A stretch of 64,000 nucleotides of DNA, taken from positions 2,728,001 through 2,792,000 of the forward strand of contig NZ_JAFBBJ010000001.1 of NCBI RefSeq assembly GCF_016907085.1. Direction: 5' to 3'. Source of the DNA: Clavibacter michiganensis. GTDB lineage: Bacteria > Actinomycetota > Actinomycetes > Actinomycetales > Microbacteriaceae. Positions 54,275 to 63,611 of this stretch are shown here, piece by piece. Every line of letters starts with the position of its first letter. The first letter of the stretch is position 1. The translations under genes were made by a program, and so were the position numbers. The notes under the pieces are model-generated. The model was given only the letters and a program-made list of their open reading frames with translations, was not told the DNA's origin and ran no database searches.

Positions 54275-54411
54275 GGGGGCTCCTCGGCGTCGTGCAGGGG
54301 CCGTCCCGGTCGGATCGGCGGTGCCTCAAACGCTACGGACCCGGCCTCGGCACCGGTTCCCCCGAGCGATGCAGATGCCCGCCCCCGACGCCGCGCCCTC
54401 GCGCACGCGGA

Positions 54412-54445
54412 ACGGCCCGACCCCCTGCTGAGGGGATCGGGCCGT
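54412..54445 (-). terminator. Terminator after aspS
   Basis: ACGGCCCGA with CCCC pairs with GGGG and TCGGGCCGT (54412-54424, 54432-54445 with small bulges), beginning 16 bases past the aspS stop. Confidence 0.7.
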
Positions 54446-54460
54446 CCGGTGGAGCGGGAC

Positions 54461-55771
54461 CTACGGGGCGAGCCGGTTCGGCCCGCGGAAGAGGTAGGTG
54501 ACCTCGCGCAGGTTCGACTGGTGCAGCAGGAGCATCAGCACGCGGTTGAGGCCCATGCCGAATCCGCCGTGCGGGGGCACGCCGTAGCGGAAGAAGTCGA
54601 GGTACGAGCCGAGCTCCTCCGGGTCGAGGCCCTTCTCGCGGGCCTGCGCCTCGAGCACCTCGACGCGGTGCTCGCGCTGCGCTCCCGTGGTGATCTCGAC
54701 GCCGTTCCAGATGAGGTCGTAGCTGTTCGTGATCGACGGGTCCTCGGCGTTCCGCATGTGGTAGAACGGCCGGATCGTCGACGGGTAGTCCGTGAGGAAC
54801 ACGAACTCGTGGCCGAACTCCTCCATCACGTGCGCCGCGATCTGGCGCTCGCCCTCGGGGTCGAGGTCGTCGTCGGCGCGGTCGATTACGTGGCCGCGCT
54901 TCGCGACGATGTCCTTGGCCTCGAGCAGCGGGATCCGCGGGAACGGGATGCTCGGCACGGTCACCTCCACGTCGAACAGCTCGCGGATCTCGTCGCCGTG
55001 CTTCTCCTTCACCGCGGTGAGCGCGGCGACGATGAGCTCCTCCTGGAGGCGGGCGACGTCCTCGTGGCTCTCGATCCAGCTGATCTCCGCGTCCACCGAG
55101 GTGAACTCGGTCGCGTGGCGCGAGGTGAAGGACGGGTCGGCGCGGAACGCCGGGCCGACCTCGAACATCTTGCCGAAGCCGGCGGACTGCGCCATCTGCT
55201 TGAAGAACTGCGGGCTCTGCGCGAGGTACGCGACGCCGTCGAAGTAGTCGACCTTGAACAGCTCGGCGTTCGACTCGGAGGGCGTGGCCATGAGCTTGGG
55301 GGAGAAGACCTCGATGAAGTCGTGCTCGACCCAGTAGGTGCGCAGCGCGTGGACCAGCGTGGTCTGCACGCGGAAGATGAGCGAGTTGCGGGGCGCGCGC
55401 AGGTCGATGAAGCGCCAGTCGAGGCGCTTGTCGATGGAGGAGTCGGCCGCGATGGGCGTCTCCGGGATGGCGGCGGCCGCGACCTCGATGCCGGACAGGC
55501 CGATCTCCAGGCCGCCGAGCTTCACGCGCTCGTCGTGCTTGAGCGTGCCCGTGGCGGTGAGGAAGGTGCCGGCCGCGAGACCCGAGATGGTGTCGGCGGT
55601 CGCGTCCTCGTCGCCCTGGCGCTTGTAGGTGAGCTGCACCGCGCCGGACTCGTCGCGGAGGATCACGAACTGGATCTTCTTCTGATCCCGGACGGTCTCG
55701 ACCCAGCCGGAGACGGCCACGTCCCCGTCGTCGAGGGCGGCCAGGTTCTTGATGAGGGTGCGGGTAGTCAC
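54461..55771 (-). CDS. aspS: Aspartyl-tRNA synthetase, archaeal/eukaryotic short type (possibly non-discriminating)
   Basis: 436 residues from GTG 55771. OB-fold anticodon domain (VSGWVETVRDQKKIQFVILR) and class II core: motif 2 FEVGPAFRADPSFTSRHATE, motif 3 GGFGMGLNRVLMLLL. It lacks the ~150-residue GAD insertion of bacterial AspRS (about 590 residues), so it is the archaeal form, which often also charges tRNA-Asn for the amidotransferase route. TAGACT lies eight bases before the start. Confidence 0.92.
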   Translation of the reverse strand: MTTRTLIKNLAALDDGDVAVSGWVETVRDQKKIQFVILRDESGAVQLTYKRQGDEDATADTISGLAAGTFLTATGTLKHDERVKLGGLEIGLSGIEVAAAAIPETPIAADSSIDKRLDWRFIDLRAPRNSLIFRVQTTLVHALRTYWVEHDFIEVFSPKLMATPSESNAELFKVDYFDGVAYLAQSPQFFKQMAQSAGFGKMFEVGPAFRADPSFTSRHATEFTSVDAEISWIESHEDVARLQEELIVAALTAVKEKHGDEIRELFDVEVTVPSIPFPRIPLLEAKDIVAKRGHVIDRADDDLDPEGERQIAAHVMEEFGHEFVFLTDYPSTIRPFYHMRNAEDPSITNSYDLIWNGVEITTGAQREHRVEVLEAQAREKGLDPEELGSYLDFFRYGVPPHGGFGMGLNRVLMLLLHQSNLREVTYLFRGPNRLAP

Positions 55772-55883
55772 GGTCGTCGAGTCTATCCGCGCCGCTGTCG
55801 GGCCGGTCGCCCCACGGGCCGCCTAGCCTGGTGGGGACGGCCCCGCGGCGAGCGACGGCCGCGCCCGGTGCAGGGGAGACGCC

Positions 55884-56702
55884 ATGCAGATCGACCTCAA
55901 CAGCGACCTGGCCGAGTCCTTCGGCCGCTGGACCCTCGGCGACGACGACGCGATGCTCGACGTCGTCTCGAGCGCGAACGTCGCGTGCGGGTTCCACGCG
56001 GGGGATCCGCTGGTCATGCTGCACGCGCTCGAGCGCGCGGCCCGCAACGGCGTCGCGGTCGGCGCGCATGTGGCCTACCGCGACCTCGCGGGCTTCGGCC
56101 GGCGCGACCTCGACGCCTCGCCCGCCGAGCTCACGGGCGACGTGCTCTACCAGCTGGCCGCGATCTCCGGCATGGCCCGCACGGTCGGCGCGCGGGTCTC
56201 GTACATCAAGCCGCACGGCGCGCTCTACAACCGCATCGCGCACGATCCCGTGCAGGCGCAGGCCGTGGTGGACGCGGTCGTGGCGCTGGATCCAGCGCTC
56301 CCCGTGCTCGGGCTGCCGGGCTCCGAGATCCTCCGGCTCGCGGCGGCCGCCGGCCTGCCGACGCGCGTCGAGGCCTTCACCGACCGCGCGTACACGCCCG
56401 AGGGCGCGCTCGTGTCCCGGCGGCAGGAGGGCGCGGTGATCCACGACCCGGCCGAGGTCGCGGCCCGCTCCGTGCGCATGGCGACCGAGGGCACGGTCGT
56501 CGCGATCGACGGATCCGTGGTGCGGCTCGACCCCGACTCCCTCTGCCTGCACAGCGACACCCCCGGCGCCGTGGGGCTGGCGCGCGCGGTGCGGGACGCG
56601 CTCGAGGCGGCGGGCGTCGAGATCCGGCCGGTGCCGGACGCGGGAGCCGCCGCCTCGCCCGAGCGCCGCGCGCTCCCCGCCCGTGACCGGCGCGCCCTGT
56701 GA
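55884..56702 (+). CDS. pxpA: 5-oxoprolinase subunit A (LamB/YcsF family)
   Basis: 272 residues with GGGGAGA upstream. MQIDLNSDLAESFGRW, ANVACGFHAGDP and YIKPHGALYN are family signatures. With PxpB and PxpC it forms the prokaryotic ATP-dependent 5-oxoprolinase that opens pyroglutamate to glutamate. The last ~20 residues are a variable tail. Overlaps pxpB by a GTGA junction. Confidence 0.94.
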   Translation: MQIDLNSDLAESFGRWTLGDDDAMLDVVSSANVACGFHAGDPLVMLHALERAARNGVAVGAHVAYRDLAGFGRRDLDASPAELTGDVLYQLAAISGMARTVGARVSYIKPHGALYNRIAHDPVQAQAVVDAVVALDPALPVLGLPGSEILRLAAAAGLPTRVEAFTDRAYTPEGALVSRRQEGAVIHDPAEVAARSVRMATEGTVVAIDGSVVRLDPDSLCLHSDTPGAVGLARAVRDALEAAGVEIRPVPDAGAAASPERRALPARDRRAL

Positions 56703-57319
56703 CCCTCCGGCTCCTGCCGTGCGGCGCCGCCGCCGTGATGCTCGACCTCGACTCGCTCGACGAGGTCCTGCGCCTGCAGCCCGTGCTCGACGCGACCCGG
56801 CCACGCGGCGTCGTCGACATCGTGCCGGGCGCGCGCAGCATTCTCGTCACGGTGGATCCGCACGTGCTCCCGCTCGCCGCCGCCCGCGCCTGGGCGCTCG
56901 CCGCCCGACCCGCCGACGAGGCGGGCGCCCGCGGCGGCGCGCCCGTCGAGATCGACGTGGTCTACGACGGCGATGACCTGGCCGACGTGGCCGCGCTCCT
57001 CGGCATCGGCGTGCGCGAGGTCGTCGAGCGGCACACCTCCGGTGTCTGGACGGTCGCGTTCGGCGGCTTCGCCCCCGGCTTCGGCTATCTGGCGGGCGTC
57101 CCCGGCCTCGAGGTGCCGCGCCGCGCGTCGCCGCGGCCGCGCGTCCCGGCCGGCGCCGTCGCGCTCGCGGGCGAGTTCAGCGGCATCTACCCGCGCGTCT
57201 CGCCGGGCGGCTGGCAGCTCATCGGCACCACGCCGGCGGTGCTGTGGGATCCGGAGCGCGAGCCGGCTGCGCTGCTGCAGCCCGGATCCGCGGTGCGCTT
57301 CCGCGAGGTGGCGGCGTGA
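56699..57319 (+). CDS. pxpB: 5-oxoprolinase subunit B (KipI-like)
   Basis: 206 residues from GTG 56699. N-terminal AHS1 domain RLLPCGAAAVMLDLDSLDEV, core YDGDDLADVAALLGIG, and FGGFAPGFGYLAGVPGLEVP, the cyclophilin-like signature. Middle gene of the three-gene operon, overlapping both partners with GTGA junctions, which favours 1:1 synthesis. Confidence 0.93.
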   Translation: MTLRLLPCGAAAVMLDLDSLDEVLRLQPVLDATRPRGVVDIVPGARSILVTVDPHVLPLAAARAWALAARPADEAGARGGAPVEIDVVYDGDDLADVAALLGIGVREVVERHTSGVWTVAFGGFAPGFGYLAGVPGLEVPRRASPRPRVPAGAVALAGEFSGIYPRVSPGGWQLIGTTPAVLWDPEREPAALLQPGSAVRFREVAA

Positions 57320-58233
57320 GCGACGCGGCGGTCGGACGCCGCGGGCGCCGCGCGACGGCCGTCGCCGCCCCCGGCCTCGTGGTCGAGCGCACCGGCCCGC
57401 TCATGCTCGTGCAGGACGCGGGCCGACCCGGACACGGCGGCATCGGCGTCTCGCCGTCGGGCGCGCTGGATCCCCGCGCCCTCGCCGACGCCAACCTCCT
57501 CGTCGGCAACGACCCCGGCGCGGCTGGCCTCGAGATCGTGCTCGGCGGCGCCGTGCTGCGGGCGACGGCCGCCGTGTGGGTCGCGGTCACGGGCGCCGTC
57601 GGACCGCTCGTCCGCACGGTGGGCCGGGGATCCCGACCCGCGCCGTACGCCGCGGCGGTCCTGCTCGACGCCGGCGACGCCCTCGAGATCGGCGCGGCCG
57701 TCGCCGGCGTCCGCTGGTACCTGGCGGTGCGCGGCGGGATCGACGTCGCGCCCGTCCTCGGCTCGCGCGCCACCGACCTGCTCTCGCGCGTGGGACCGGC
57801 GCCCGTCGCGGTCGGCGACGTGCTGCCCGTCGGATCCGCGCCCGCCCAGCCCGTGCCCCCGATCGACGCGCTCGCCGTCTCCGCGCCCGCCGCCGGCGAG
57901 GTGGTCCTCCGCGTGACGCCCGGCCCGCGCCTCGACTGGTTCGCCGACGGGTCCTGGGCCGCGCTCCGCGGCCACGCGTGGGAGGTGACCGCCGAGGCCG
58001 ACCGCGTGGGCGTGCGCCTCGACGGCGATCCGCTCGAGCGGCGGATCCCCGGCGAGCTCCCCAGCGAGGGCGTCGTCACGGGCGCGCTCCAGGTGCCGCC
58101 TTCGGGCCGGCCGATCCTGTTCCTCGCCGACCACCCGATGACGGGCGGCTACCCGGTGATCGGCGTGGTCGCGCGCGACGACGTCCGCCTCGCCGCGCAG
58201 CTGCGCCCCGGCCAGCGCGTCCGCTTCGTGTGA
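57316..58233 (+). CDS. pxpC: 5-oxoprolinase subunit C (biotin-dependent carboxyltransferase-like, KipA)
   Basis: 305 residues from GTG 57316. AHS2 domain: MLVQDAGRPGHGGIGVSPSG, RWYLAVRGGIDVAPVLGSRA, and LADHPMTGGYPVIGVV at the end. N-terminal 20 residues are a basic extension. Completes PxpABC. No transporter follows, so the operon probably handles internally formed 5-oxoproline. Confidence 0.93.
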   Translation: MSDAAVGRRGRRATAVAAPGLVVERTGPLMLVQDAGRPGHGGIGVSPSGALDPRALADANLLVGNDPGAAGLEIVLGGAVLRATAAVWVAVTGAVGPLVRTVGRGSRPAPYAAAVLLDAGDALEIGAAVAGVRWYLAVRGGIDVAPVLGSRATDLLSRVGPAPVAVGDVLPVGSAPAQPVPPIDALAVSAPAAGEVVLRVTPGPRLDWFADGSWAALRGHAWEVTAEADRVGVRLDGDPLERRIPGELPSEGVVTGALQVPPSGRPILFLADHPMTGGYPVIGVVARDDVRLAAQLRPGQRVRFV

Positions 58234-58285
58234 GCGGACGCCCCGACCGGGGCGCGGGACGTGCGGCGGGCGGGCCGCCTGCGGA

Positions 58286-59083
58286 TCAGTAGCGGCCGGT
58301 GCCGTACATCTGCATCGTCGAGGTGAAGACCTCCACGGCCTTGACGATGGCGATGAAGGCGACGATCACGTTCAGCCCGACCCAGAGCCAGATCGGCGAC
58401 AGCGCGTTCGCGGGCGCACCCTGGATGCGGCGACGGACGATGATCGACCGCCCGATCAGGTAGACGCCGCCGACGACGGGCACGAACGCCCACGCCCAGT
58501 GGAAGGGGCGCGCGATGCCGCGGCGCGTGAGGTCGCGCCAGTCGACGAAGGCGAGCGCGACGGATCCGCCCCATACGAGGAACTGGACGAGGCTGCTGAG
58601 CGCCGACGCCACGAGGGCGTCCGGTCGCGGGCCGCGCGGGTTCACCTCGAGGGCGCTGCTGTAGTCGACGTTCAGCGCGAGCACGATGGAGACGACGGGC
58701 AGCGCCGCGAGCACCCAGATCGCCCAGGTGTACGGGGACGTGGACGCGGGCACCTGGGGCGGCGGGGTCGGCGCGGACGCCGCCGGCGCGTACCCGCCCT
58801 GCGCGTAGGGCTGCTGCGAGTACGGCTGCTGCGCGTACGGCTGCGCGGGAGCCTGCTGCCCGTACGCCGGCGGCACCGCGGCGGGCGCGGCCGGCGCCTC
58901 CGGGGCGACGTGACCGGAGGCCGGAGCGGCGGCGGGCTCGGCCGCGGCCGTCGATGCGGCGGCCGGCGCGTCCGCCAGGTGGTCGGTCCAGCGGGTGCCG
59001 TCCCACCAGCGCAGGCGGTCGGATCCCGCGGGGTCCGCGTACCAGCCCGCGGGCGTGGAGGGTGTTCCGGTCGAGTCAGTCAC
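58286..59083 (-). CDS. DUF2510 domain membrane protein
   Basis: 265 residues from GTG 59083 with AGGAGC six bases upstream. The DUF2510 zinc-ribbon-like motif (PAGWYADPAGSDRLRWWDGT, RWTDHL) occupies 10-36. A low-complexity Ala/Pro/Gln/Tyr linker with repeats (QPYAQQPYSQQPYAQGGYAP) follows, then four membrane segments (about 138-255). Common in actinobacteria; function unknown. Confidence 0.85.
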   Translation of the reverse strand: MTDSTGTPSTPAGWYADPAGSDRLRWWDGTRWTDHLADAPAAASTAAAEPAAAPASGHVAPEAPAAPAAVPPAYGQQAPAQPYAQQPYSQQPYAQGGYAPAASAPTPPPQVPASTSPYTWAIWVLAALPVVSIVLALNVDYSSALEVNPRGPRPDALVASALSSLVQFLVWGGSVALAFVDWRDLTRRGIARPFHWAWAFVPVVGGVYLIGRSIIVRRRIQGAPANALSPIWLWVGLNVIVAFIAIVKAVEVFTSTMQMYGTGRY

Positions 59084-59204
59084 GAGGTGCTCCTAGGACG
59101 AGGTGCGGGATGCCGATGGCCGCGTCGGGCGCGCCGGGGCGCGGACGCCAAGACGTCAGACTACCCACGTCGCGCTGGGCCCGCGCCGTCCCGCGCGACC
59201 GCGT

Positions 59205-61694
59205 TCAGGACGCGTCGAGCCGCCGCGCGAGGTACGGCGCCGTGCGGCTCCCCGCGGTGTCGGCGACCTCCCGCGGGGTGCCCTGCGCCACGATCCGCCC
59301 GCCCTGGTCGCCGCCCGACGGCCCGAGGTCGATCACCCGGTCGGCGTCCGCCACCACGTCCATCTCGTGCTCGACCACGACGACCGTGTTGCCCGCGTCC
59401 ACGAGCCCCTGCAGCTGGCGGAGGAGGAGCACCACGTCGGCCGGGTGCAGGCCCGTGGTCGGCTCGTCCAGCAGGTAGAGGGTGTGGCCGCGCGGCGCCC
59501 GCTGCAGCTCGGTGGCCAGCTTGATCCGCTGCGCCTCGCCGCCCGACAGCTCGGTCGCGGGCTGGCCGAGCCTGAGGTAGCCGAGCCCCACGTCGCGGAG
59601 GGTCGCGAGGGCGCGCGCGGCGAGCGGCACGTCGGCGAGGAAGCCGTGCGCCTCGTCCACCGTCATCGCCAGCACGTCGGCGATGGACTTCCCGTGGTAT
59701 TCGATCTCGAGGGTGGCGGGCTCGTAGCGGGCGCCGTGGCACGTGGGGCACGGGCCGTAGGAACCGGGGAGGAAGAGGAGCTCGACGGTCACGGATCCCT
59801 CGCCCTGGCAGGTCTCGCACCGCCCGCCCGCGACGTTGAACGAGAACCGGCCGGCGCCGTATCCGCGGGCGCGTGCCTCGTCCGTGGACGCGTACGTACG
59901 CCGCACGGCGTCGAAGAGCCCGGTGTAGGTGGCGAGCGTCGAGCGCGGCGTGCGGCCGATGGGGCGCTGGTCCACCGACACGAGCCGGTCGACGGCGTCG
60001 GCGCCCTCCACCCGGGCGATGCGCGCCGGGCCCGATGCGTCGTCGGCCGCGTCGGCGTCGTCGGAGGCCTCGACCACCACGCGGTCGGGCGCGAGCGATG
60101 CCCGCAGCAGGTCCGGCAGCACGCGGCTCACGAGCGTCGACTTGCCGGATCCGGACACGCCCGTCACCGCGACCATCACCCCGAGCGGGATCTCCACGTC
60201 GAGGTCCACGAGGTTGTGCAGCGTCACGCCCGTAGCCCGGATGCTCCCGGTCGGCGTGCGCGGCGTGCGGTCCACCCGCGCCGGTGCGAGGTCGGGGAAG
60301 AGGTGCGGCCGGGTCGCGGAGGCCTCCACCTCGCGGAGCCCGTCGACGGGACCGCTGTAGACGACGGATCCGCCCGCCTGCCCCGCGCCCGGCCCCACGT
60401 CCACGATCCAGTCGGACCGCCGCACGACGTCCATGTCGTGCTCGACCACGAACACCGAGTTGCCGGAGTCGCGCAGCTGCTCGAGCACCTCCAGCAGCGG
60501 CTCGGCGTCGGCCGGATGCAGTCCCGCCGACGGCTCGTCGAGCACGTAGACCACGCCGAACAGCCCCGACCGCAGCTGCGTCGCGAGCCGGAGCCGCTGC
60601 ATCTCGCCGGGGGAGAGCGTCGTGGTGACACGTCCGAGGCTGAGGTAGCCGAGCCCGAGGTCCACGAGCACGGCGAGGCGCGCGACGAGGTCGGTCGTGA
60701 TGGTGACGGCCACGTCGCCCATGCCGTCCGTCGGCGCGATGGCCGTCGCGAGGTCCGCGAGCGTCAGCGCGTTGAGCTCCTGGATGCTGCGGCCCGCGAA
60801 GGTCACGGCCAGCGCCTCGGGCGTCAGGCCGCTCCCGCCGCAGCGCTCGCACGTCCCCGAGACCATGCGGGCGAGCGCCGCCTCGCGCAGGCGCGGGCTC
60901 GCGGAGTCGGCGAGCGTGTGCAGCACGTAGGAGCGCGCGCTCCAGAACCGCCCGTTGTAGGGCTTCGCCACGCGGTCGCGCTGCGGCGTGATCTGCACCA
61001 CCGGCTGCTCCTCGGTGAACAGCAGCCAGTCCCGCGCGTCCTGCGGGAGCTCCCGCCACGGCACGTCCACGTCGTACCCGAGCGCGATGACGATGTCGCG
61101 CAGGTTCTTGCCCTGCCAGGCGCCCGGCCACGCGGCGACGGCGCCCTCGCGGATCGTGAGCGACGGATCCGGCACGAGCGATGCCTCGGTGACGGTGTGC
61201 GCGACGCCCAGGCCGTGGCACACCGGGCACGCGCCCGCGGCGGTGTTCGGCGAGAACGCGTCGGAGTCGAGCCGGCCCTGGCCCGCGGGGTAGGTGCCGG
61301 CGCGCGACATGAGCATCCGCAGCGAGTTGGAGAGCGTGGTCACGGTGCCGACGGTCGAGCGCGTGCTCGGGGCACCGCGGCGCTGCTGCAGCGCGACCGC
61401 GGGCGGCAGGCCGGTGATGCTCTCGACGTGCGGCGTCTGCTCCTGCCGGATCAGCCGGCGCGCGTACGGCGCCACCGATTCGAAGAACCGCCGCTGCGCC
61501 TCGGCGTAGACGGTGCCGAACGCGAGCGACGACTTGCCGGATCCCGAGACGCCCGTGAAGGCGACGATCCGGTCCCGCGGGATGTCCACGTCCACGTCGC
61601 GGAGGGTGTTCTCGGACGCTCCGCGCACCCGGACGAAGCCGTCGGAGCGGTCGTTGGGAGAGGATGCGGGCGGGCGGATCTCGGAGGAAGGCAC
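59205..61694 (-). CDS. UvrA2-type excinuclease ATPase (class II UvrA, DrrC-like)
   Basis: 829 residues from GTG 61694. Two ABC modules ([10 protein letters not shown] and [10 protein letters not shown]), two signature/Walker B sets ([38 protein letters not shown]). Zinc CxxC sites [24 protein letters not shown] and CPTCHGARY. It is about 120 residues shorter than UvrA because the UvrB-binding domain is missing, the mark of UvrA2, associated with drug tolerance or accessory repair. Leaderless: TAGGGT seven bases from the start. Confidence 0.9.
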   Translation of the reverse strand: MPSSEIRPPASSPNDRSDGFVRVRGASENTLRDVDVDIPRDRIVAFTGVSGSGKSSLAFGTVYAEAQRRFFESVAPYARRLIRQEQTPHVESITGLPPAVALQQRRGAPSTRSTVGTVTTLSNSLRMLMSRAGTYPAGQGRLDSDAFSPNTAAGACPVCHGLGVAHTVTEASLVPDPSLTIREGAVAAWPGAWQGKNLRDIVIALGYDVDVPWRELPQDARDWLLFTEEQPVVQITPQRDRVAKPYNGRFWSARSYVLHTLADSASPRLREAALARMVSGTCERCGGSGLTPEALAVTFAGRSIQELNALTLADLATAIAPTDGMGDVAVTITTDLVARLAVLVDLGLGYLSLGRVTTTLSPGEMQRLRLATQLRSGLFGVVYVLDEPSAGLHPADAEPLLEVLEQLRDSGNSVFVVEHDMDVVRRSDWIVDVGPGAGQAGGSVVYSGPVDGLREVEASATRPHLFPDLAPARVDRTPRTPTGSIRATGVTLHNLVDLDVEIPLGVMVAVTGVSGSGKSTLVSRVLPDLLRASLAPDRVVVEASDDADAADDASGPARIARVEGADAVDRLVSVDQRPIGRTPRSTLATYTGLFDAVRRTYASTDEARARGYGAGRFSFNVAGGRCETCQGEGSVTVELLFLPGSYGPCPTCHGARYEPATLEIEYHGKSIADVLAMTVDEAHGFLADVPLAARALATLRDVGLGYLRLGQPATELSGGEAQRIKLATELQRAPRGHTLYLLDEPTTGLHPADVVLLLRQLQGLVDAGNTVVVVEHEMDVVADADRVIDLGPSGGDQGGRIVAQGTPREVADTAGSRTAPYLARRLDAS

Positions 61695-61765
61695 CTGCTC
61701 GACCCTAGGCCTGCGCGCGCGCCACCGTCGATCCGGTGCGTGCGACGCCGCGAGGTGCTACGGAT

Positions 61766-61796
61766 CCCGGGCGGGCGGGTGCGCCGCCCGCCCGGG
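61766..61796 (-). terminator. Terminator after the 70-residue protein gene
   Basis: Perfect 13-bp arms (61766-61778 and 61784-61796) around GTGCG, eight bases past the stop at 61804. Confidence 0.85.
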
Positions 61797-61803
61797 GGCC
61801 GGA

Positions 61804-62016
61804 TCAGCCGAGCGCGCCGCGCGCCTCCTGCAGGGTGGGGAAGTCGCCGACATCGCGGCCGAGGCGGTCGGTGACGTGGAAGCCCGCGCCCCACCGCTCC
61901 TCGGAGAGCCCCGCGAACTCGTCGCCGCGTCGGGCGACCCAGAGCCCCGCGGCGACGGGGGACCAGCTGATGCCGGGGATGTCGGTCTGGCCGGGTGCGG
62001 CCTGCGTGAGAGCCAT
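61804..62016 (-). CDS. 70-residue protein of unknown function, co-controlled with the sigma factor
   Basis: SD GAAGGAGGAG six bases before ATG 62016. A compact beta-rich chain (ISWSPVAAGLWVARRGDEFA, GFHVTDRLGRDVGDFPTLQE), no Cys, no membrane segment. The family is not recognised; the spacing of Trp and Gly resembles small DNA- or ligand-binding barrels. Its promoter region (62107-62135) closely matches that of the downstream-coded sigma factor, suggesting membership of the same regulon. Confidence 0.7.
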   Translation of the reverse strand: MALTQAAPGQTDIPGISWSPVAAGLWVARRGDEFAGLSEERWGAGFHVTDRLGRDVGDFPTLQEARGALG

Positions 62017-62106
62017 TGCTCCTCCTTCTCCGCGGCTCGTCGTCGAGACCGCGTGCTGTCGTCGGCGACGGGGATGCGCGTCGCGACGCCTTCCGATGGG
62101 ATGGAA

Positions 62107-62135
62107 CCCGACTGTATGCGCACTAACGACTAGTG
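62107..62135 (-). promoter_or_regulatory. Promoter element of the 70-residue protein, similar to the sigma factor promoter
   Basis: Minus-strand TACAGT (62116-62111) with the adjoining palindrome CACTAACGACTAGTG (62121-62135) matches 63523-63552 at 23 of 29 positions with a one-base gap. The palindrome arms CACTA/TAGTG fall in the -35/spacer region. Confidence 0.6.
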
Positions 62136-62203
62136 GGCGTTCTTCCGGGCGGATCCGGAGCTTGGGGGCCGCGGCCGGACATCCCGACGGCCCGCGGACG
62201 ACG

Positions 62204-62235
62204 GAGGGCCGCCCGCGCTCATGCGGACGGCCCTC
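62204..62235 (-). terminator. Terminator after the sigma factor gene
   Basis: GAGGGCCG/CGGCCCTC (62204-62211, 62228-62235) with further inner pairing, ending 17 bases after the stop at 62252. Confidence 0.7.
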
Positions 62236-62251
62236 TCGTGTCGCGGCGCCA

Positions 62252-63295
62252 TCAGCCGCGGATGTACGTCTCCAGCTCGGGGATGCGGAGCTTCGCGAGC
62301 ACCTTCTTCTCGATCTGGCGCACGCGCTCCCGCGTCACCCCGAGCTGCTGGCTGACGAAGGCGAGCGAGCGCGGCTCGAGGCCGGCGAGGCCGAAGCGCA
62401 TCCGCACGACCTCGGCGTCGCGCTCGGCGAGCCCGTCGATGAGGCGCATGACGTGCGCGGCCATGAGCTGCTGCGTCACCACGTCGATGGGCTGCGTGAC
62501 GTCGGCGTCCTCGATGAGGTCGGCCATCTCGGTGTCGCCGTCGCCGCCGCTGCCGCCCACGAGGACCTGCAGCGACATGGGCTCCTGCGCGCGGTCGAGC
62601 AGGTAGCGCACCTTGGTGACCGGGGTGTCGGACTCGCGCGCGATCTCCTCCATGGAGGGGTCGCGGCCGAGCTCCACCGCGAGCTCGCGCTGCACGGCGT
62701 TGATCCGGTTGATGTGCTCGACCGTGTGCACCGGGATGCGGATCGTGCGGCTCGTGTCGGCCATGCCGCGGGTGATGGACTGCTTGATCCACCACGACGC
62801 GTAGGTCGAGAACTTGAAGCCGGCCTGGTAGTCGAACTTCTCGACGGCCCGGACGAGGCCCATGTTGCCCTCCTGGATCAGGTCCAGGAACGGCAGCCCG
62901 CGGCCCGTGTAGCGCTTGGCGATGCTGACGACAAGGCGCAGGTTCGCGTTGACGAGGTGCTGCTTGGCGCGCATCCCGTCCTGCGCGAGCGTCTGGTACT
63001 CGCGGCGCTCGGCCGGGGTGAGGTCGGTGCGGGTGTCGAGGACCTCCTGCGACAGCACGCCCACCTCGATGCGGCGGGCCACGGTCACCTCCTGCTCGGC
63101 GGTGAGCAGCGGCACGCGGCCGATCTGGCGGAGGTAGTCCTTGACGGCGTCGGTGCTCGCGCCCGGCGTGACGAGCGACGGCTCGGGGAGGTCGGAGTCC
63201 GCGTACGGATCGACGGGGCGGATGGACTCGACCTGGTCGAGCTCGGTGTCGGAGGTGGTCTCGGCGGCCGTGGGCCGGGTCGGTGTCATCGTCAT
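62252..63295 (-). CDS. Group 2 RNA polymerase sigma-70 factor
   Basis: 347 residues, SD AAGGAACGGGC upstream. No region 1.1 and no long non-conserved region; regions 1.2 ([20 protein letters not shown]), 2 ([36 protein letters not shown]), 3 ([20 protein letters not shown]) and 4 ([17 protein letters not shown]) are complete. It resembles SigB/HrdD-type alternative principal-like factors of actinobacteria, used in stationary phase or stress. Its leader is long (about 225 bases). The promoter element shares sequence with that of the 70-residue gene. Confidence 0.92.
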   Translation of the reverse strand: MTMTPTRPTAAETTSDTELDQVESIRPVDPYADSDLPEPSLVTPGASTDAVKDYLRQIGRVPLLTAEQEVTVARRIEVGVLSQEVLDTRTDLTPAERREYQTLAQDGMRAKQHLVNANLRLVVSIAKRYTGRGLPFLDLIQEGNMGLVRAVEKFDYQAGFKFSTYASWWIKQSITRGMADTSRTIRIPVHTVEHINRINAVQRELAVELGRDPSMEEIARESDTPVTKVRYLLDRAQEPMSLQVLVGGSGGDGDTEMADLIEDADVTQPIDVVTQQLMAAHVMRLIDGLAERDAEVVRMRFGLAGLEPRSLAFVSQQLGVTRERVRQIEKKVLAKLRIPELETYIRG

Positions 63296-63611
63296 GGTGC
63301 CCGTTCCTTCCGTGCCGTCGCGGACGGCATCGTCATGCGGGCCCGCGTCCGTTCGACGAGGGTCACTGCGAGGTCCCGTGCTCCACGGGGCTCTCGCCGG
63401 GAGGCCGGATCACGACCTCGAGCACCTAACTTAGCGTGCGATTCCTTTGGGGCCCAACTGTTCGTATACGCGCGTAATATCCGGCCGAAGCCGGTCGCGA
63501 GAGGCCGGCCCCCACCGGTACACCCGATCGTATTGCGGACGAACGATTAGCGCAGGGGGTTGCGCTCGTTCCTCGGCGGTTGTACATCTGCTCGCCACCT
63601 ACACTTGACGG
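63296..63611. other. 316-base divergent intergenic region
   Basis: No gene seen. Contains the sigma factor promoter element (63523-63552), a second TATACG-like box on the minus strand near 63465, an imperfect GGCCGAAGCCGG/GAGGCCGGCC repeat (63482-63510), and the TACACT promoter box (63600-63605) of the plus-strand phosphatase. Confidence 0.5.
63523..63552 (-). promoter_or_regulatory. Sigma factor promoter element
   Basis: Minus-strand TACGAT (63532-63527) is flanked by a sequence matching the 62107-62135 element (CCCGA..GTAT..GCG.AC.AACGA.TAG). The shared block extends over the -35/spacer, as an activator or alternative-sigma recognition element would. Confidence 0.55.
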
